NCBI RefSeq assembly: GCF_021531595.1 | Contig: NZ_JADYUD010000004.1 | Location: 106,509 to 170,508 of the forward strand | Length of the DNA: 64,000 nt | Reading direction: 5' to 3' | Source of the DNA: Fusobacterium perfoetens | GTDB taxonomy: Bacteria; Fusobacteriota; Fusobacteriia; Fusobacteriales; Fusobacteriaceae | In this document: one piece after another, positions 18,629 through 28,503 of the stretch | How positions within the stretch are numbered: position 1 is the stretch's first letter | How the letters are laid out: the number at the start of each line of letters is the position of its first letter | Made by a program: the position numbers and the translations under genes | Notes under the pieces: generated by a model | Databases searched by the model: none | What the model saw: only the letters and a program-made list of their open reading frames with translations | What the model was told of the DNA's origin: nothing

Positions 18629-19177
18629 CTACTCTTCAACTTTTCCATTTTTATAGACACAATCTTTTACAACATTTCCACTTTCATCATATTCTTTATA
18701 TGGACCTTCAAGTATTCCCCCATCAGTGTAATTTGCACTTATATATATCTGCCCATTAGGATAATATTCTTTATATGGACCAAATAGTTTTCCATCTTTA
18801 TAGTTTAAGTCACATTGAACTTTTCCATCAGGATAAAATTTTATATTTGTAGTAGTAGTCCAGTTATTAACATGTTCTACTAATTTTTTAGTTTGTCCAT
18901 TAGGATAGAAAGCTTCATATCTTCCTATGATTTCACCATTAATCAGATGATAAACAGTGTCTCTTGCTCCATTAGAAAGGAAAGTTTCATATAATCCATG
19001 AAGATTTCCATTTTTATAATGTTTTTTTGTTTCTATATTTCCGTTAGGATAGTAACATTTGTACTCTCCTTCTCTCACCCCATTGACATAATTTTTTTCT
19101 TCTTTTACAGCCCCGCTTTCATAATACTTAACCCATAAACCTTCTTTTTTTCCATTTGCATTGTATTGATTGGCCAT
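18629..19177 (-). CDS. YwqK/MORN-like repeat protein
   Basis: The protein has 182 aa built of about seven repeats of roughly 22 residues with the signature YYPNGxxxxxxxYKNGxxxG, as in proteins labelled 'YwqK family antitoxin' and in MORN-type beta-hairpin repeats. There is no signal peptide. No toxin gene is next to it, so an antitoxin role is not supported here. GAGGAGGTAAC precedes the start. Confidence 0.75.
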   Translation of the reverse strand: MANQYNANGKKEGLWVKYYESGAVKEEKNYVNGVREGEYKCYYPNGNIETKKHYKNGNLHGLYETFLSNGARDTVYHLINGEIIGRYEAFYPNGQTKKLVEHVNNWTTTTNIKFYPDGKVQCDLNYKDGKLFGPYKEYYPNGQIYISANYTDGGILEGPYKEYDESGNVVKDCVYKNGKVEE

Positions 19178-19255
19178 TTGTGTTACCTCCTCATTACTTT
19201 GTGTTATTATGTTTTATGTATTTAAAAAAGATTTGCTTTAAAATTAATTTTTGAA

Positions 19256-19438
19256 TTATGCAAAAACATTTATTTCCTGTCTGTTTGTAAGGGTAATTAT
19301 GTACCAGTGCAGTTCAGGATACATTGGACTTAATCCAATATCATCAATATCATCTACAAGATCACATTCTCTTATTTCTTCCAGCTGTTCTTCTGTAACA
19401 GGCTGACCGTTAAATCCCATTAGTTCTTCCAGTGTCAT
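19256..19438 (-). CDS. Hypothetical acidic protein, 60 aa
   Basis: It is very acidic in its middle (EEQLEEIRECDLVDDIDDIG), with a short hydrophobic C-terminal half. AGGAGATAG precedes the ATG. No family is recognised. It lies upstream of the YwqK-like gene on the same strand and may share its transcript. Confidence 0.55.
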   Translation of the reverse strand: MTLEELMGFNGQPVTEEQLEEIRECDLVDDIDDIGLSPMYPELHWYIITLTNRQEINVFA

Positions 19439-19604
19439 TTTATCTATCTCCTAGTACTATATTGTTACTTTAATTATACCCCAGATTTTATGAAATGCAA
19501 TAGGCAATGTATAAAATAATTATAAAAGCTTTATTTTTCAACAATTTTCTGCTATAATTTTTTTAATATTTTATTTTAAAAAATACTGGGGAGATGGTAG
19601 AAAG

Positions 19605-20060
19605 ATGAGCCTTGAAAGTGTTAAAAATTATTTTAAAGAAAATAATCTGCCATTAGAAGTGACAGAAACAAAAGAAATTACAGATACTGTTGCAAATGCA
19701 GCTAAAGCATTTGGAATAGAGGAAGATGAAATTGCAAAAACTATGGGATTTCAGCTTAAAAATGGTGATTGTATATTAATTCTTACAAAAGGAACTGCAA
19801 GAATTGATAATCAAAAATTTAAAGGTTTTTTCCATGAAAAAGCTGTCATGATAAAAGATATTACTGAAGTAACAAGCCATGAACCAGGAGGATTATGTCC
19901 TTTTGGGCTTAAAAAGCCTCTTAAGGTTTATCTTGATAAAACTCTTAAAGAATTTGAGATTGTTTATCCTGCTGGAGGAACTCCACATTCTGCTGTAAAA
20001 ATTTCAGTGGAACTTCTTGAAAAAATTACACAAGGAGAATGGATAGATATTTGCAAATAA
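19605..20060 (+). CDS. YbaK/EbsC-type aminoacyl-tRNA deacylase
   Basis: The protein has 151 aa, the normal size of YbaK/ProX proteins, which hydrolyse mischarged tRNAs (for example Cys-tRNA-Pro). Conserved segments include ILTKGTARIDNQKFK, VTSHEPGGLCPFGL and YPAGGTPHSAVKIS. Substrate choice within the family cannot be set from sequence. Confidence 0.88.
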   Translation: MSLESVKNYFKENNLPLEVTETKEITDTVANAAKAFGIEEDEIAKTMGFQLKNGDCILILTKGTARIDNQKFKGFFHEKAVMIKDITEVTSHEPGGLCPFGLKKPLKVYLDKTLKEFEIVYPAGGTPHSAVKISVELLEKITQGEWIDICK

Positions 20061-20194
20061 TTGTAAAATATGTTATACTAAAAAAGACAAATATAGTAGA
20101 CAATCAAATTTAAACTTTTGTGTTAAATTTATCGTCTTATATACTATAGAAGCAAAGAAAAAAATTTTAAATTTTAGACGGAGGTGCTTTTAAT

Positions 20195-20353
20195 ATGAAA
20201 AAATGGATATGTGGACCTTGTGGTTATGAATATGATCCAGCTGTAGGAGATCCTGATAACGGAATCGCTCCAGGAACAGCTTTTGAAGATTTACCAGCTG
20301 ATTGGGTATGCCCATTATGTGGTGTAGGTAAAGAAGAATTTACTGAAGAATAA
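20195..20353 (+). CDS. Rubredoxin
   Basis: This is a 52-aa electron carrier with one Fe bound by four cysteines: C6-x-x-C9-G and C39-P-x-C42-G are all present, with the usual YDPAxGDPDNGI core. The ATG at 20195 follows GACGGAGGTG. Rubredoxins usually serve oxygen or peroxide detoxification in anaerobes. It is monocistronic. Confidence 0.95.
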   Translation: MKKWICGPCGYEYDPAVGDPDNGIAPGTAFEDLPADWVCPLCGVGKEEFTEE

Positions 20354-20371
20354 TCTTATAAATAAAAGAAA

Positions 20372-20400
20372 AAGGTATCATTTAATTGATACCTTTTTTT
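20372..20400. terminator. Intrinsic terminator
   Basis: AAGGTATCA (20372-20380) pairs with TGATACCTT (20387-20395), then a T-run. It separates rubredoxin from the convergent methyltransferase gene. Confidence 0.88.
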
Positions 20401-20406
20401 TATTTT

Positions 20407-21180
20407 CTATTTTAAATTTTCAAGTTCTCTGCATTTATACATTATAATTCCACAGGCCATTGCAACATTTAAAGATTCTGCTGTTCCATAAATAGGAATT
20501 ATTACTTTTTCATCAGAGTTATTTACTATATTTTCACCTATTCCACTTCCTTCATTTCCAAAAACAACTGCATTTTTCTCTCCTAGTTTCATTTCTGTAT
20601 ATGGAATACAATCATCACTTAAAATTGTTGAAATTATTTTGTATTCTTTTTCTTTAAGAAAATTTAGAAGTACTTCTTCTTCTATATAGTATAATCTTAC
20701 ATTAAATATTGATCCCATTGTACTTCTTACTGTTTTTTCATTGTAGCAGTCAACACTTCCTTTAGTAAGAACTATATCTCTGTATCCTGCTGCATCTGCT
20801 GTTCTTATTATTGTACCTAAATTTCCAGGATCTCCAACTCTGTCAAGAACAATTATATTATCTTCTATCATATTTATATAATTTTCTTCATATCTATATA
20901 CTAAAATTATACCTTGAGAATTTTCCTGAGAGCTAAGCTGGGAAAAAAGAGTTTGTGAAAGAGTAATAATTATACTTTCAGAAAATTTTTTAATTTTTTC
21001 AGATGTTGTCTTATCACATAAAAATCCTTCATCTATTAAAATATATTCAGGAACAGTGTCAAAATCTAAAAATTTTATTCCCTCTGCTATAAATCTTTTT
21101 TCTTTATCTCTATATTTTTTAGTTCTATATTTTTTTATCTTTTTAAAAGTATTATTTTCTTTACTATCTATATAAATCAT
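20407..21180 (-). CDS. TrmH/SpoU-family RNA 2'-O-methyltransferase
   Basis: The protein has 257 aa. The SPOUT knot motifs are clear: VGDPGNLGTIIRTADAAG (motif 1), VVFGNEGSGI (motif 2) and IPIYGTAESLNVAMACGI (motif 3). The N-terminal lysine-rich ~80 residues match the substrate-binding domain. It methylates a ribose in rRNA or tRNA; the exact site is unknown. Confidence 0.9.
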   Translation of the reverse strand: MIYIDSKENNTFKKIKKYRTKKYRDKEKRFIAEGIKFLDFDTVPEYILIDEGFLCDKTTSEKIKKFSESIIITLSQTLFSQLSSQENSQGIILVYRYEENYINMIEDNIIVLDRVGDPGNLGTIIRTADAAGYRDIVLTKGSVDCYNEKTVRSTMGSIFNVRLYYIEEEVLLNFLKEKEYKIISTILSDDCIPYTEMKLGEKNAVVFGNEGSGIGENIVNNSDEKVIIPIYGTAESLNVAMACGIIMYKCRELENLK

Positions 21181-21329
21181 ACTTTTTTATCCTCCAGTAT
21201 ATTAAGTGTCTTTAGTTATTATACTATAATTACTATATTTTATCCATATGATTATTTATCTTGACTTAAATTGCCAAATAGAATATCATTTTATTGAGTG
21301 ATTAATTTTTGGAGGATTTATAAAATAAG

Positions 21330-22409
21330 ATGAAAAAATTTAAGATGAAAAATATGTTAAAAAAATGTTTTATAACTTCTGTTCTTGCTTTTGCATTTAT
21401 TGGATGTGGAAGTGAAAAAGAAGGAGAAACTGCACCTAAATTAGATTATAGTAATGCAGTGTATATTTACTCATGGGCAGAATATATTCCCCCTGAAGTT
21501 TTTGAAAAATTTGAAAAAGAAACAGGAATAAAAGTTATAGAAGATATTTATTCCACAAATGAGGAAATGTTTACAAAATTAAAAGCTGGGGCAGTAGGAT
21601 ATGATATAGTAGTTCCTTCTCCAGATTATGCAGAAATAATGATGAATGAAAATATGCTTGCAAAAATAGATAAAAATAAAATTTCAACATATGAAAATAT
21701 AGATAAAAGAGTTCTTAAAAAGCTTGAAGGATTTGATAAAGGAAATAACTATGCTGTTCCATACACTATGAGTGCTACAATAATAGCTGTAAATACAGAA
21801 AAAGTACCTGACTATCCAAGAGATTACAGTATCTATGACAGAGAGGATCTTAAAGGAAGAATGACACTTCTTGATGATATGAAGGAAGTTCTAATAGCAG
21901 GACTTGGAATGGAAGGTTATCCACAGGATACTGACAGTGAAGAGGCAATGAAAAAAGCAGCTGAAAGAATTATAGGCTGGAAAAATAATATTGCAAAATT
22001 TGATTCTGAATCTTTTGGAAAAAATTTTGCCAGTGAAGATTTCTGGGTAGTTCAAGGATATGCTGAAAATATATATATGGAACTTTCTGATGAACAGATA
22101 GAACATACTGATTTCGTTGTTCCTCAAAAAGGAGGATCAGCTTCAATAGATTCCTTTGTTATTCTTGAATCTTCTAAAAATAAAGAGAATGCACATAAAT
22201 TTATAGAATTTATCCACAAACCTGAAATTTATGCTCTTGTTGCAGATTATCTAATGCTTCCTTCTATAAATGTTCCTGCTGTAGAGTATATGGAAGAAGA
22301 ACCTTTGTTCACTCTTGAAGATTTAGATAAAGCTGAACTTTTAAAAGATACAACTCCGACACTTGAACTTCAGAACAAATACTGGGAAGAAATTAAAATG
22401 CATAACTGA
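21330..22409 (+). CDS. potD: Spermidine/putrescine ABC transporter substrate-binding lipoprotein
   Basis: The protein has 359 aa. A lipoprotein signal peptide ends at FIGC (Cys26). The mature protein begins with YIYSWAEYIPPEVFEKFEKETGI, typical of PotD, and keeps GYDIVVPSPDYAEIM and the PSINVPA C-terminal segment. It delivers polyamines to an ABC importer. The permease and ATPase genes are not adjacent in this window, so other pot genes should lie elsewhere. Confidence 0.87.
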   Translation: MKKFKMKNMLKKCFITSVLAFAFIGCGSEKEGETAPKLDYSNAVYIYSWAEYIPPEVFEKFEKETGIKVIEDIYSTNEEMFTKLKAGAVGYDIVVPSPDYAEIMMNENMLAKIDKNKISTYENIDKRVLKKLEGFDKGNNYAVPYTMSATIIAVNTEKVPDYPRDYSIYDREDLKGRMTLLDDMKEVLIAGLGMEGYPQDTDSEEAMKKAAERIIGWKNNIAKFDSESFGKNFASEDFWVVQGYAENIYMELSDEQIEHTDFVVPQKGGSASIDSFVILESSKNKENAHKFIEFIHKPEIYALVADYLMLPSINVPAVEYMEEEPLFTLEDLDKAELLKDTTPTLELQNKYWEEIKMHN

Positions 22410-22480
22410 TTTTTCTTGTGTTAAATAAGAGAATAATGTATAATTTTATAGTTAATCATATGTGATATATCGGAGGAAAT

Positions 22481-23572
22481 ATGAAATTTTATATAAAAAG
22501 AGATACTTTAGCAGAAACTCTTTCTGATTTTACTCTTATACTTAAAGATAATCCTATAAAACCTGTTCTTGCAGGATTAAAAATAGAAGTAAAAGACAGA
22601 AAGATTGTATTTATAGGAACAAATCTTGAATCAAGCCTTATAAAAACAGTTGAAGGAGAAATAAAACAAGAAGGAACTGTAATAGTAAAACCTCAACTTA
22701 TACTGGAATATGTTAAACTTCTTGAAATTGAAGATATAGAAGTATCACTTTCTGAAAACAGCCTAAAAGTTCATCAGGCAGAATTTATTGTTCTTAATGA
22801 AGAGGGATATCCAACAGTTAAAGAAATGCTTCCATTAGAAATTACCAAAACAAATAAAGACCTTCTTGTGGGAAGCCTTGAAAAATGTAAATTTTCTGCT
22901 CATCCACTTCCAGAAAATTTAGCTCTTAATTGCATAAGAATTCTTTTCAGAAGTGGGTATACAGAATTTGTATCAACAGATTCATACAGACTTACTTATC
23001 TTAAGGAAGATATAAGTTGCTCTCTTGAAAAAGAGTTTTCTGTTCCTTTAGAAAGTGTAAATGCTGTTATAAAACTTCTTAAAGATGCTGATTCAGAAAT
23101 TACAATAGGATTCAGTGATAATATGTTGATTCTTTTATGGAAAGGTTCATATTTTGCTACAAGAACTACTGAACTTCCTTATCCTGATTTCAAAGGAATT
23201 TTAAGCTATAATGGCTTTGATAAAACAATGGAATTTAATACAAATGAATTTAAAAGTGCTTTGAAAAAAGTTATTACCGTTGCTAAAACAAGTTTTGAAA
23301 CAAAATATGGTGCTGTATTTGATTTTAAAAATAAAACTCTTGTAATAAAATCTTATTCAGGAAAAGGAAAAATTACTCAAAAGGTTAATATGCTTAAAGA
23401 TGGGGAAGATTTTAAAGGCTCTCTTAACACAAAGTTCCTTCTTGAATTCTTAAATAATATTTCAAATAATATAATTATGAGAGGAACAAATGCTTCTTCT
23501 ATGTTTGAAATTTCTGAATATGGAAACGATAATTATCGTTACATTCTTATGCCATTAGCCTTAAGGTCTTAG
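22481..23572 (+). CDS. dnaN: DNA polymerase III beta sliding clamp; 3' end remodelled by prophage
   Basis: The protein has 363 aa, full clamp length, with three similar domains (STDSYRLTYL in the second and the C-terminal YRYILMPLALRS). The clamp encircles DNA and tethers polymerases. Its last residues form part of the peptide-binding pocket (MPMRL in E. coli). The final codons and stop lie in the 22-bp sequence repeated at the far end of the prophage. The present C-terminus LALRS is therefore at least partly supplied by phage DNA; a second 3'-end copy beyond attR encodes LALRD. Confidence 0.93.
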   Translation: MKFYIKRDTLAETLSDFTLILKDNPIKPVLAGLKIEVKDRKIVFIGTNLESSLIKTVEGEIKQEGTVIVKPQLILEYVKLLEIEDIEVSLSENSLKVHQAEFIVLNEEGYPTVKEMLPLEITKTNKDLLVGSLEKCKFSAHPLPENLALNCIRILFRSGYTEFVSTDSYRLTYLKEDISCSLEKEFSVPLESVNAVIKLLKDADSEITIGFSDNMLILLWKGSYFATRTTELPYPDFKGILSYNGFDKTMEFNTNEFKSALKKVITVAKTSFETKYGAVFDFKNKTLVIKSYSGKGKITQKVNMLKDGEDFKGSLNTKFLLEFLNNISNNIIMRGTNASSMFEISEYGNDNYRYILMPLALRS

Positions 23573-23577
23573 CTCAC
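23556..23577. other. attL core in the dnaN 3' end
   Basis: The 22-bp sequence beginning TAGCCTTAAGG and ending TTAGCTCAC covers the last codons and stop of dnaN. It is identical to 57,390-57,411. Confidence 0.85.
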
Positions 23578-23588
23578 TATAAAAATAA

Positions 23589-23619
23589 AGCAGAGGGAAA
23601 AATCTCTCTGCTTTTTTTA
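23589..23619. terminator. Terminator shared by dnaN and the phage late operon
   Basis: AGCAGAG (23589-23595) pairs with CTCTGCT (23606-23612), followed by TTTTTTT. A diverged copy of the same element stands after attR at 57,469-57,499, so this copy probably came in with the phage. Confidence 0.8.
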
Positions 23620-26600
23620 ATTCATCTGACCTGTTGCATAGCTGTCTATGATATTTAATGATTCTATATAATTATCAATTCCTTTTTCTCTTTTTACAGA
23701 TTTATTAATTTTCTTTCTGTTTTTAGAAATATTATCCTTATAGGCATTAAAGAACATTTTTTCATCATCAGTCATCATACTATTAATAAATCCTTGTTTA
23801 TCCTTAGATTTAAAGTAATTGTAAGCACACATTAAAAGTTCTTCTTCATCTCTTATTTTCATAAAAGATACTGCTGCATTAAAGTTTCTAACATCTGCAA
23901 GTTCCATTCTGGTTAATAAAGAGTCTATATCTAAGCCCATTGCTTTAAGATTTTTTTCTCTTACTTCTTTAGGCTCTGTCATCTGTTCTGCAATAGCTGC
24001 TGTCTCTGCAGTCTCTTCCATTAATTTTGAAAGTCCTGTTGCTCCAACTACTACTATTTCATCTGGCATACTGTCTGGAGAGCCTGTTATCATTCTTGCC
24101 TCTTCTGGTCTTTTTTTCCAAAATGAAAGCCAGTCTATGTCATAAGGTAATTTTCCCTCTAATTGCTCAAGCTCTGCATCTATTTTTTTATCATATTTCC
24201 ATATATCTTGCTCTGTTTCTGAGAATGTGGTAATTCTGTTAGGTATATTTTTTTGGAATTTTATGTAATCTATTCCTCTTGCAGCTGGTTCAGGTAAGAA
24301 AAGGCATAAAGCCCAATCTCCTAAAGCCTCGCCAGATTCTAAATCATCAGCGGTATATGCCCTTTTTGCTCTAGCAAGTGCCATTTCATATGCACTACCT
24401 AATACACTTGAACCACCAAAAACAATTCCAGCTCCTGTAACATTTAGCATATTATCAATAACAGCTGTTGTAGCAAAGCTTAACAATCCATCAATAGATG
24501 CTAAAGATTCAAATTTCGCCTCTGCTCTTTCATCATCAATACCACCAAAAACTTTACCTTGAGCATATTTAATACCTACACTGTAAATTAAAGCACTTGT
24601 AATAGAACTATATAAGAAAGGGAGCTTACAGTTCATATTTACCCCTCTTAACATATTTTTATAATTTATTTTAAAATCTCCAGTATTATAAAAACTTTTT
24701 CTTATCATTCCGTCATCGTCTATATATGTCATAAGATTATTAGTAAATCCATCTATCGCTCCTAAGCTATATCTTTTAAACATATAAAGAGTATCTGACA
24801 AGAAAGAACCTGTCTCTTTGAAAGTATTGTGTTTTTGATAAGCATTAAATTCTTTTCCCATAACATCAGAGAACTGTTCAAATAGAGATTTTATTCTGTA
24901 GTCAACTGAATTTGTTGGCCTTTTACCGCTCCATACAAGTTCCATCAATCCCTCTGAGCCTAGTTCTTTTATCCTATTGTTAAGTATTCCAAAATTTACA
25001 TCATCAATACCATTATTAGTAAGTATTTTGCTTAATAAAGGACTTTTTGCTGTAGGTAAAATATCTAACATATAGTTTATAGCTGCAAATTCTGCCGAAC
25101 TTATTCTTTGAATATCTGATATAGGTTGTCCTACTGCTATTTTGCTTGATGAACTATCAATAGCTTTTTGTCCCCATCTAAGAAGATTATTATTTATTCC
25201 CTCCACTTCATTATAGACAATAGAATTTGCTAGTTTTTTGTCAATAAATAATTCAGCCCGTCTTCTTATTATTGGGTCTGTTATTCCGTCAAGAGTATTA
25301 TTTTTTAAATTATCATAGTTTTTAGCAAGTTGGTAAGTAACTTTTATTCCATCAGTAAAATCTTTCATTATATTATATTTTTTATTCCAGCCTAGTCTTC
25401 TTGCACCTGCTACAACTCTTAAATTGTTTTGTGGAATTTCTCTTAAGTAGTTAAGATTCCCAAGAAATTTGATAGACATTAAGCCTTTGAAAGCTCTTCT
25501 TGACATATTAGAATTTATAGAATTTGCTTTATTATCATACCACATATTAGGTGCTATTCTTCTACTAGCTATATTTTTTTCAAGCATATTATTAATAGCA
25601 TCTATTGCATATTTTCTGTTTTCATGTGTCAATCCTGTCATTCCAAATTGTTCTCCCACACTAAATTCTCTGCTGTATTTTCCGTTATTTACAGTAAGAT
25701 TTGCTAGTAATTGATATATTTCATTTGCTCCTGCTTTTTGTTCTGCATTTTCTGAAAGAATATTAGTAATAATTTCATAAGTTTCTCTTTCATTTCCATA
25801 AGCTGATTTTATGAAATTATCTACAGGGTCAACTCTATGTGCCTCAATTTTACCATCTTTCATAGTTTCAACTACAGTTTTATTACCCCATTTTTCAGCC
25901 ATGTAATAAATATTTCTATAATCAGCAGCTTTTTTTATATTTGGATTTTCAAGATTAACATCTCCTGCTCCTATATTTATTTGCTTCCTTGCCTCTACAT
26001 TAGTTCTAACTAAATCGTTATAAAAAGCATGAGCAACTTCAATAGGATTATCATGAATAGAATAAGTATTTGTATAAACATATCTTCCTCTGTTATCTAC
26101 TAAATCCTTTAAATTTTTAATTTCTTTAAAATCTTTTTCATAAGTTTTAAAGTTTTTATAAAATTTTTTATAGTTTTTTTCATTTATTTTACCCAATCTT
26201 TTTTGCATTCCTGCATATTTATTATATTCTTTACCTTTATATTTTTTTATTATGGCAGCCTCTTTTCCATCATATTCGCTTTGAAGTTTTTTTAATTCTC
26301 TTTCAATGTCAGCTTTAGTTCTTCTAATAAATTTATTTTTATGTTTTTCACTTGCTTTTCCGTATTTATCTATACCTTTTTTCAAAGAATTTTTTAAATC
26401 TAATTCTTGTTTTGTAAGAGAATCAAATTCTGTTTTTTGTTTTTTCTCAAGTTCAGAAATTTTTCCATTATATTCTTTCTCAATTCCAGAAATTTCATCT
26501 TTTAATTTTCTGATAGCTTTTGCATTTTTTCTTTGGATTTTTCTTGCTAGTGGTAATTTATCCAGGTCATATAATTTTACATTTTTCTGAATTTTATTAA

Positions 26601-28503
26601 GTTCTGCTGTCTCTGCTTTTCTTATCTCAGAAATTTTATTTTTAACTTCTTTTATTTTGGAATCTCTTTCAGTTTTAATTCCTGTTATCTGTTCTCTGTA
26701 AGAAGTATTAATTTTTTCTTTTTCAGAAATAATATTTTTATGTTGTTCTTCAAGAGTTAAATCTCTATTTTGTCTGATACCTTTTATCTCATCTTTTAGA
26801 ACTCTTTTTTCTGTCTGTATAGACTCTTTACCTTTTTTAATATTTTCAGCTTTTTGTTTATAAATTTCTTTTAATTCATCAGTCTCTTTTTTAATACTTG
26901 CTGCATTAGTTTCTTTTTCTTTTTTAACATAGTTTTTAACTTTGCTTTTAAGTTTTTTAACCTCTGGTTCAAAATCTCTATAACTTCCTTGACCTTTTTC
27001 AATAGTTCTATGAAATTCATCTTTTACAAACCTTAATCCTGCAGCTTGTGCCTCAGCTTCTGTAAGTTCTACTTCATTTCCTATATAATTAGCCATTTTT
27101 TTAATTTCTTCAAAATTCATATTTTCATAGGCTTTTCTTACTTTTGCCTGATGTTCATTCTTAGCATAAATCTTTTCGTAAAGGACAGCTTTATCATAAT
27201 CATCTTCAAGATTTAAACCTTTTCTATAGTCATCAAATTCTTGTTTTAAAAAAGACATTAATTTAAAATCTTTACCATCTGGACTGAAAGTATTCTTTCC
27301 ATAAAGTCCATCTGCTAATACATTTTTTGGTAGTCCTTGAGAAATTTCATAAATCATGTCTCCTGTAGAACTATTAAAACCTGTAATATCGGAAAGCTGT
27401 CTCGCATATTCACCATAGTAAAAATCTAAGGCATTTTCAAAGCCTGTTTCTAAAGGTTTTAAAGCATGAGTTATTTCCATTTCAGTAGAAATAGAACTAT
27501 TTCTTACTTTTCCATCTTGGTATACCTCTTGCTGATATTTTTTATTCATTCCTGTTACTGACTTTACAAAATTGTGTACATCTTGTTTTATTCCGTAATC
27601 TTTATAGCTTGCCTGAGGTTGCCCATATTCTTGTCTTATAGCTACTTGAGACATGGCTTTCATGTCAACAAGTCCCCAGTATCCTCTATCTTTCATAATT
27701 TTTGAAAGTTCAGGATTTTCTTCGTTTACCTTTAAGGCTTTTTCAAGAGGTGCTATTTCTGGTGCTTTATTTTTTTTAGGCATAAATTCATCAGGATTGT
27801 TTACATCTATTAAATATTTATCTTCAAGTCTTGGTTTTCCATCATAAAACTCAACATCTTTAAAGTTTCCTGATTCATTATAAAGAAAATCATTTCCCAT
27901 TCCAGCGTATCTTTGTTGCATTTTCATTGTCCCATATGACATTGCAGCATTCATTCCGACATTTGCTAAGTCTTGAAGTTTTAGGTCTGCAAGTGGATTT
28001 CTATTTTCATAGAAAGAAGTATCTGCTGTATATTGCATAGCATCTCCTACAAAGTTTACAAAAAAACCACTCATTCCTGATGCTCCAAAAGTTGCATAGT
28101 TTATGGCTTGGTTTACAGGGTCAGCAAATCCTCTGTACAGCATTCCACCAACATTAAGTGCTACAGCCTCTATGTTTCCAGCATAATTATAAAGATATTG
28201 ATTTATCTTATTTTCTGTATCAATATAATCTTCCCTCAGCTGTTCCATGTCAAGCAGCATTTCTTCTCTAGCATTTTCATTCATCGCCCAACCAAATAAA
28301 GAATCAGCCATTCTGTATAAAGTTGTTGCTGTTTTATTCATAATTTGATTTGAATGTGCATTCATAACATCCCATGAACCTTCAGGGATGTTATCTGCAT
28401 AGTATCCAAAAGCACTATTTTCTTTTTTTAATGGCTTATTGTATAAACTTTGCTCTAATTTTTCTAAAGGATTATACTCCATAGATTGATTCTTCTCCAA
28501 CAT
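23617..28503 (-). CDS. Giant internal virion/ejection protein, T7 gp16 position
   Basis: The protein has 1,628 aa, the longest of the window and the last gene of the late operon, where T7-type phages encode their large ejected internal protein. Residues about 530-780 are a long Lys/Glu-rich coiled coil. The N-terminal 170 residues contain hydrophobic Gly/Ala-rich stretches, and another set is near 1,330-1,430, fitting a protein that crosses membranes with the DNA. I see no lytic transglycosylase motif, unlike T7 gp16. The role is inferred from position, size and neighbours. It overlaps the preceding gene by 32 bp. Confidence 0.7.
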   Translation of the reverse strand: MLEKNQSMEYNPLEKLEQSLYNKPLKKENSAFGYYADNIPEGSWDVMNAHSNQIMNKTATTLYRMADSLFGWAMNENAREEMLLDMEQLREDYIDTENKINQYLYNYAGNIEAVALNVGGMLYRGFADPVNQAINYATFGASGMSGFFVNFVGDAMQYTADTSFYENRNPLADLKLQDLANVGMNAAMSYGTMKMQQRYAGMGNDFLYNESGNFKDVEFYDGKPRLEDKYLIDVNNPDEFMPKKNKAPEIAPLEKALKVNEENPELSKIMKDRGYWGLVDMKAMSQVAIRQEYGQPQASYKDYGIKQDVHNFVKSVTGMNKKYQQEVYQDGKVRNSSISTEMEITHALKPLETGFENALDFYYGEYARQLSDITGFNSSTGDMIYEISQGLPKNVLADGLYGKNTFSPDGKDFKLMSFLKQEFDDYRKGLNLEDDYDKAVLYEKIYAKNEHQAKVRKAYENMNFEEIKKMANYIGNEVELTEAEAQAAGLRFVKDEFHRTIEKGQGSYRDFEPEVKKLKSKVKNYVKKEKETNAASIKKETDELKEIYKQKAENIKKGKESIQTEKRVLKDEIKGIRQNRDLTLEEQHKNIISEKEKINTSYREQITGIKTERDSKIKEVKNKISEIRKAETAELNKIQKNVKLYDLDKLPLARKIQRKNAKAIRKLKDEISGIEKEYNGKISELEKKQKTEFDSLTKQELDLKNSLKKGIDKYGKASEKHKNKFIRRTKADIERELKKLQSEYDGKEAAIIKKYKGKEYNKYAGMQKRLGKINEKNYKKFYKNFKTYEKDFKEIKNLKDLVDNRGRYVYTNTYSIHDNPIEVAHAFYNDLVRTNVEARKQINIGAGDVNLENPNIKKAADYRNIYYMAEKWGNKTVVETMKDGKIEAHRVDPVDNFIKSAYGNERETYEIITNILSENAEQKAGANEIYQLLANLTVNNGKYSREFSVGEQFGMTGLTHENRKYAIDAINNMLEKNIASRRIAPNMWYDNKANSINSNMSRRAFKGLMSIKFLGNLNYLREIPQNNLRVVAGARRLGWNKKYNIMKDFTDGIKVTYQLAKNYDNLKNNTLDGITDPIIRRRAELFIDKKLANSIVYNEVEGINNNLLRWGQKAIDSSSSKIAVGQPISDIQRISSAEFAAINYMLDILPTAKSPLLSKILTNNGIDDVNFGILNNRIKELGSEGLMELVWSGKRPTNSVDYRIKSLFEQFSDVMGKEFNAYQKHNTFKETGSFLSDTLYMFKRYSLGAIDGFTNNLMTYIDDDGMIRKSFYNTGDFKINYKNMLRGVNMNCKLPFLYSSITSALIYSVGIKYAQGKVFGGIDDERAEAKFESLASIDGLLSFATTAVIDNMLNVTGAGIVFGGSSVLGSAYEMALARAKRAYTADDLESGEALGDWALCLFLPEPAARGIDYIKFQKNIPNRITTFSETEQDIWKYDKKIDAELEQLEGKLPYDIDWLSFWKKRPEEARMITGSPDSMPDEIVVVGATGLSKLMEETAETAAIAEQMTEPKEVREKNLKAMGLDIDSLLTRMELADVRNFNAAVSFMKIRDEEELLMCAYNYFKSKDKQGFINSMMTDDEKMFFNAYKDNISKNRKKINKSVKREKGIDNYIESLNIIDSYATGQMN

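Noticed and set aside
18629..19438. Toxin-antitoxin pair
   Set aside because: The YwqK-like protein is labelled antitoxin in some databases, but the neighbouring 60-aa protein shows no toxin fold and the two are not overlapping.
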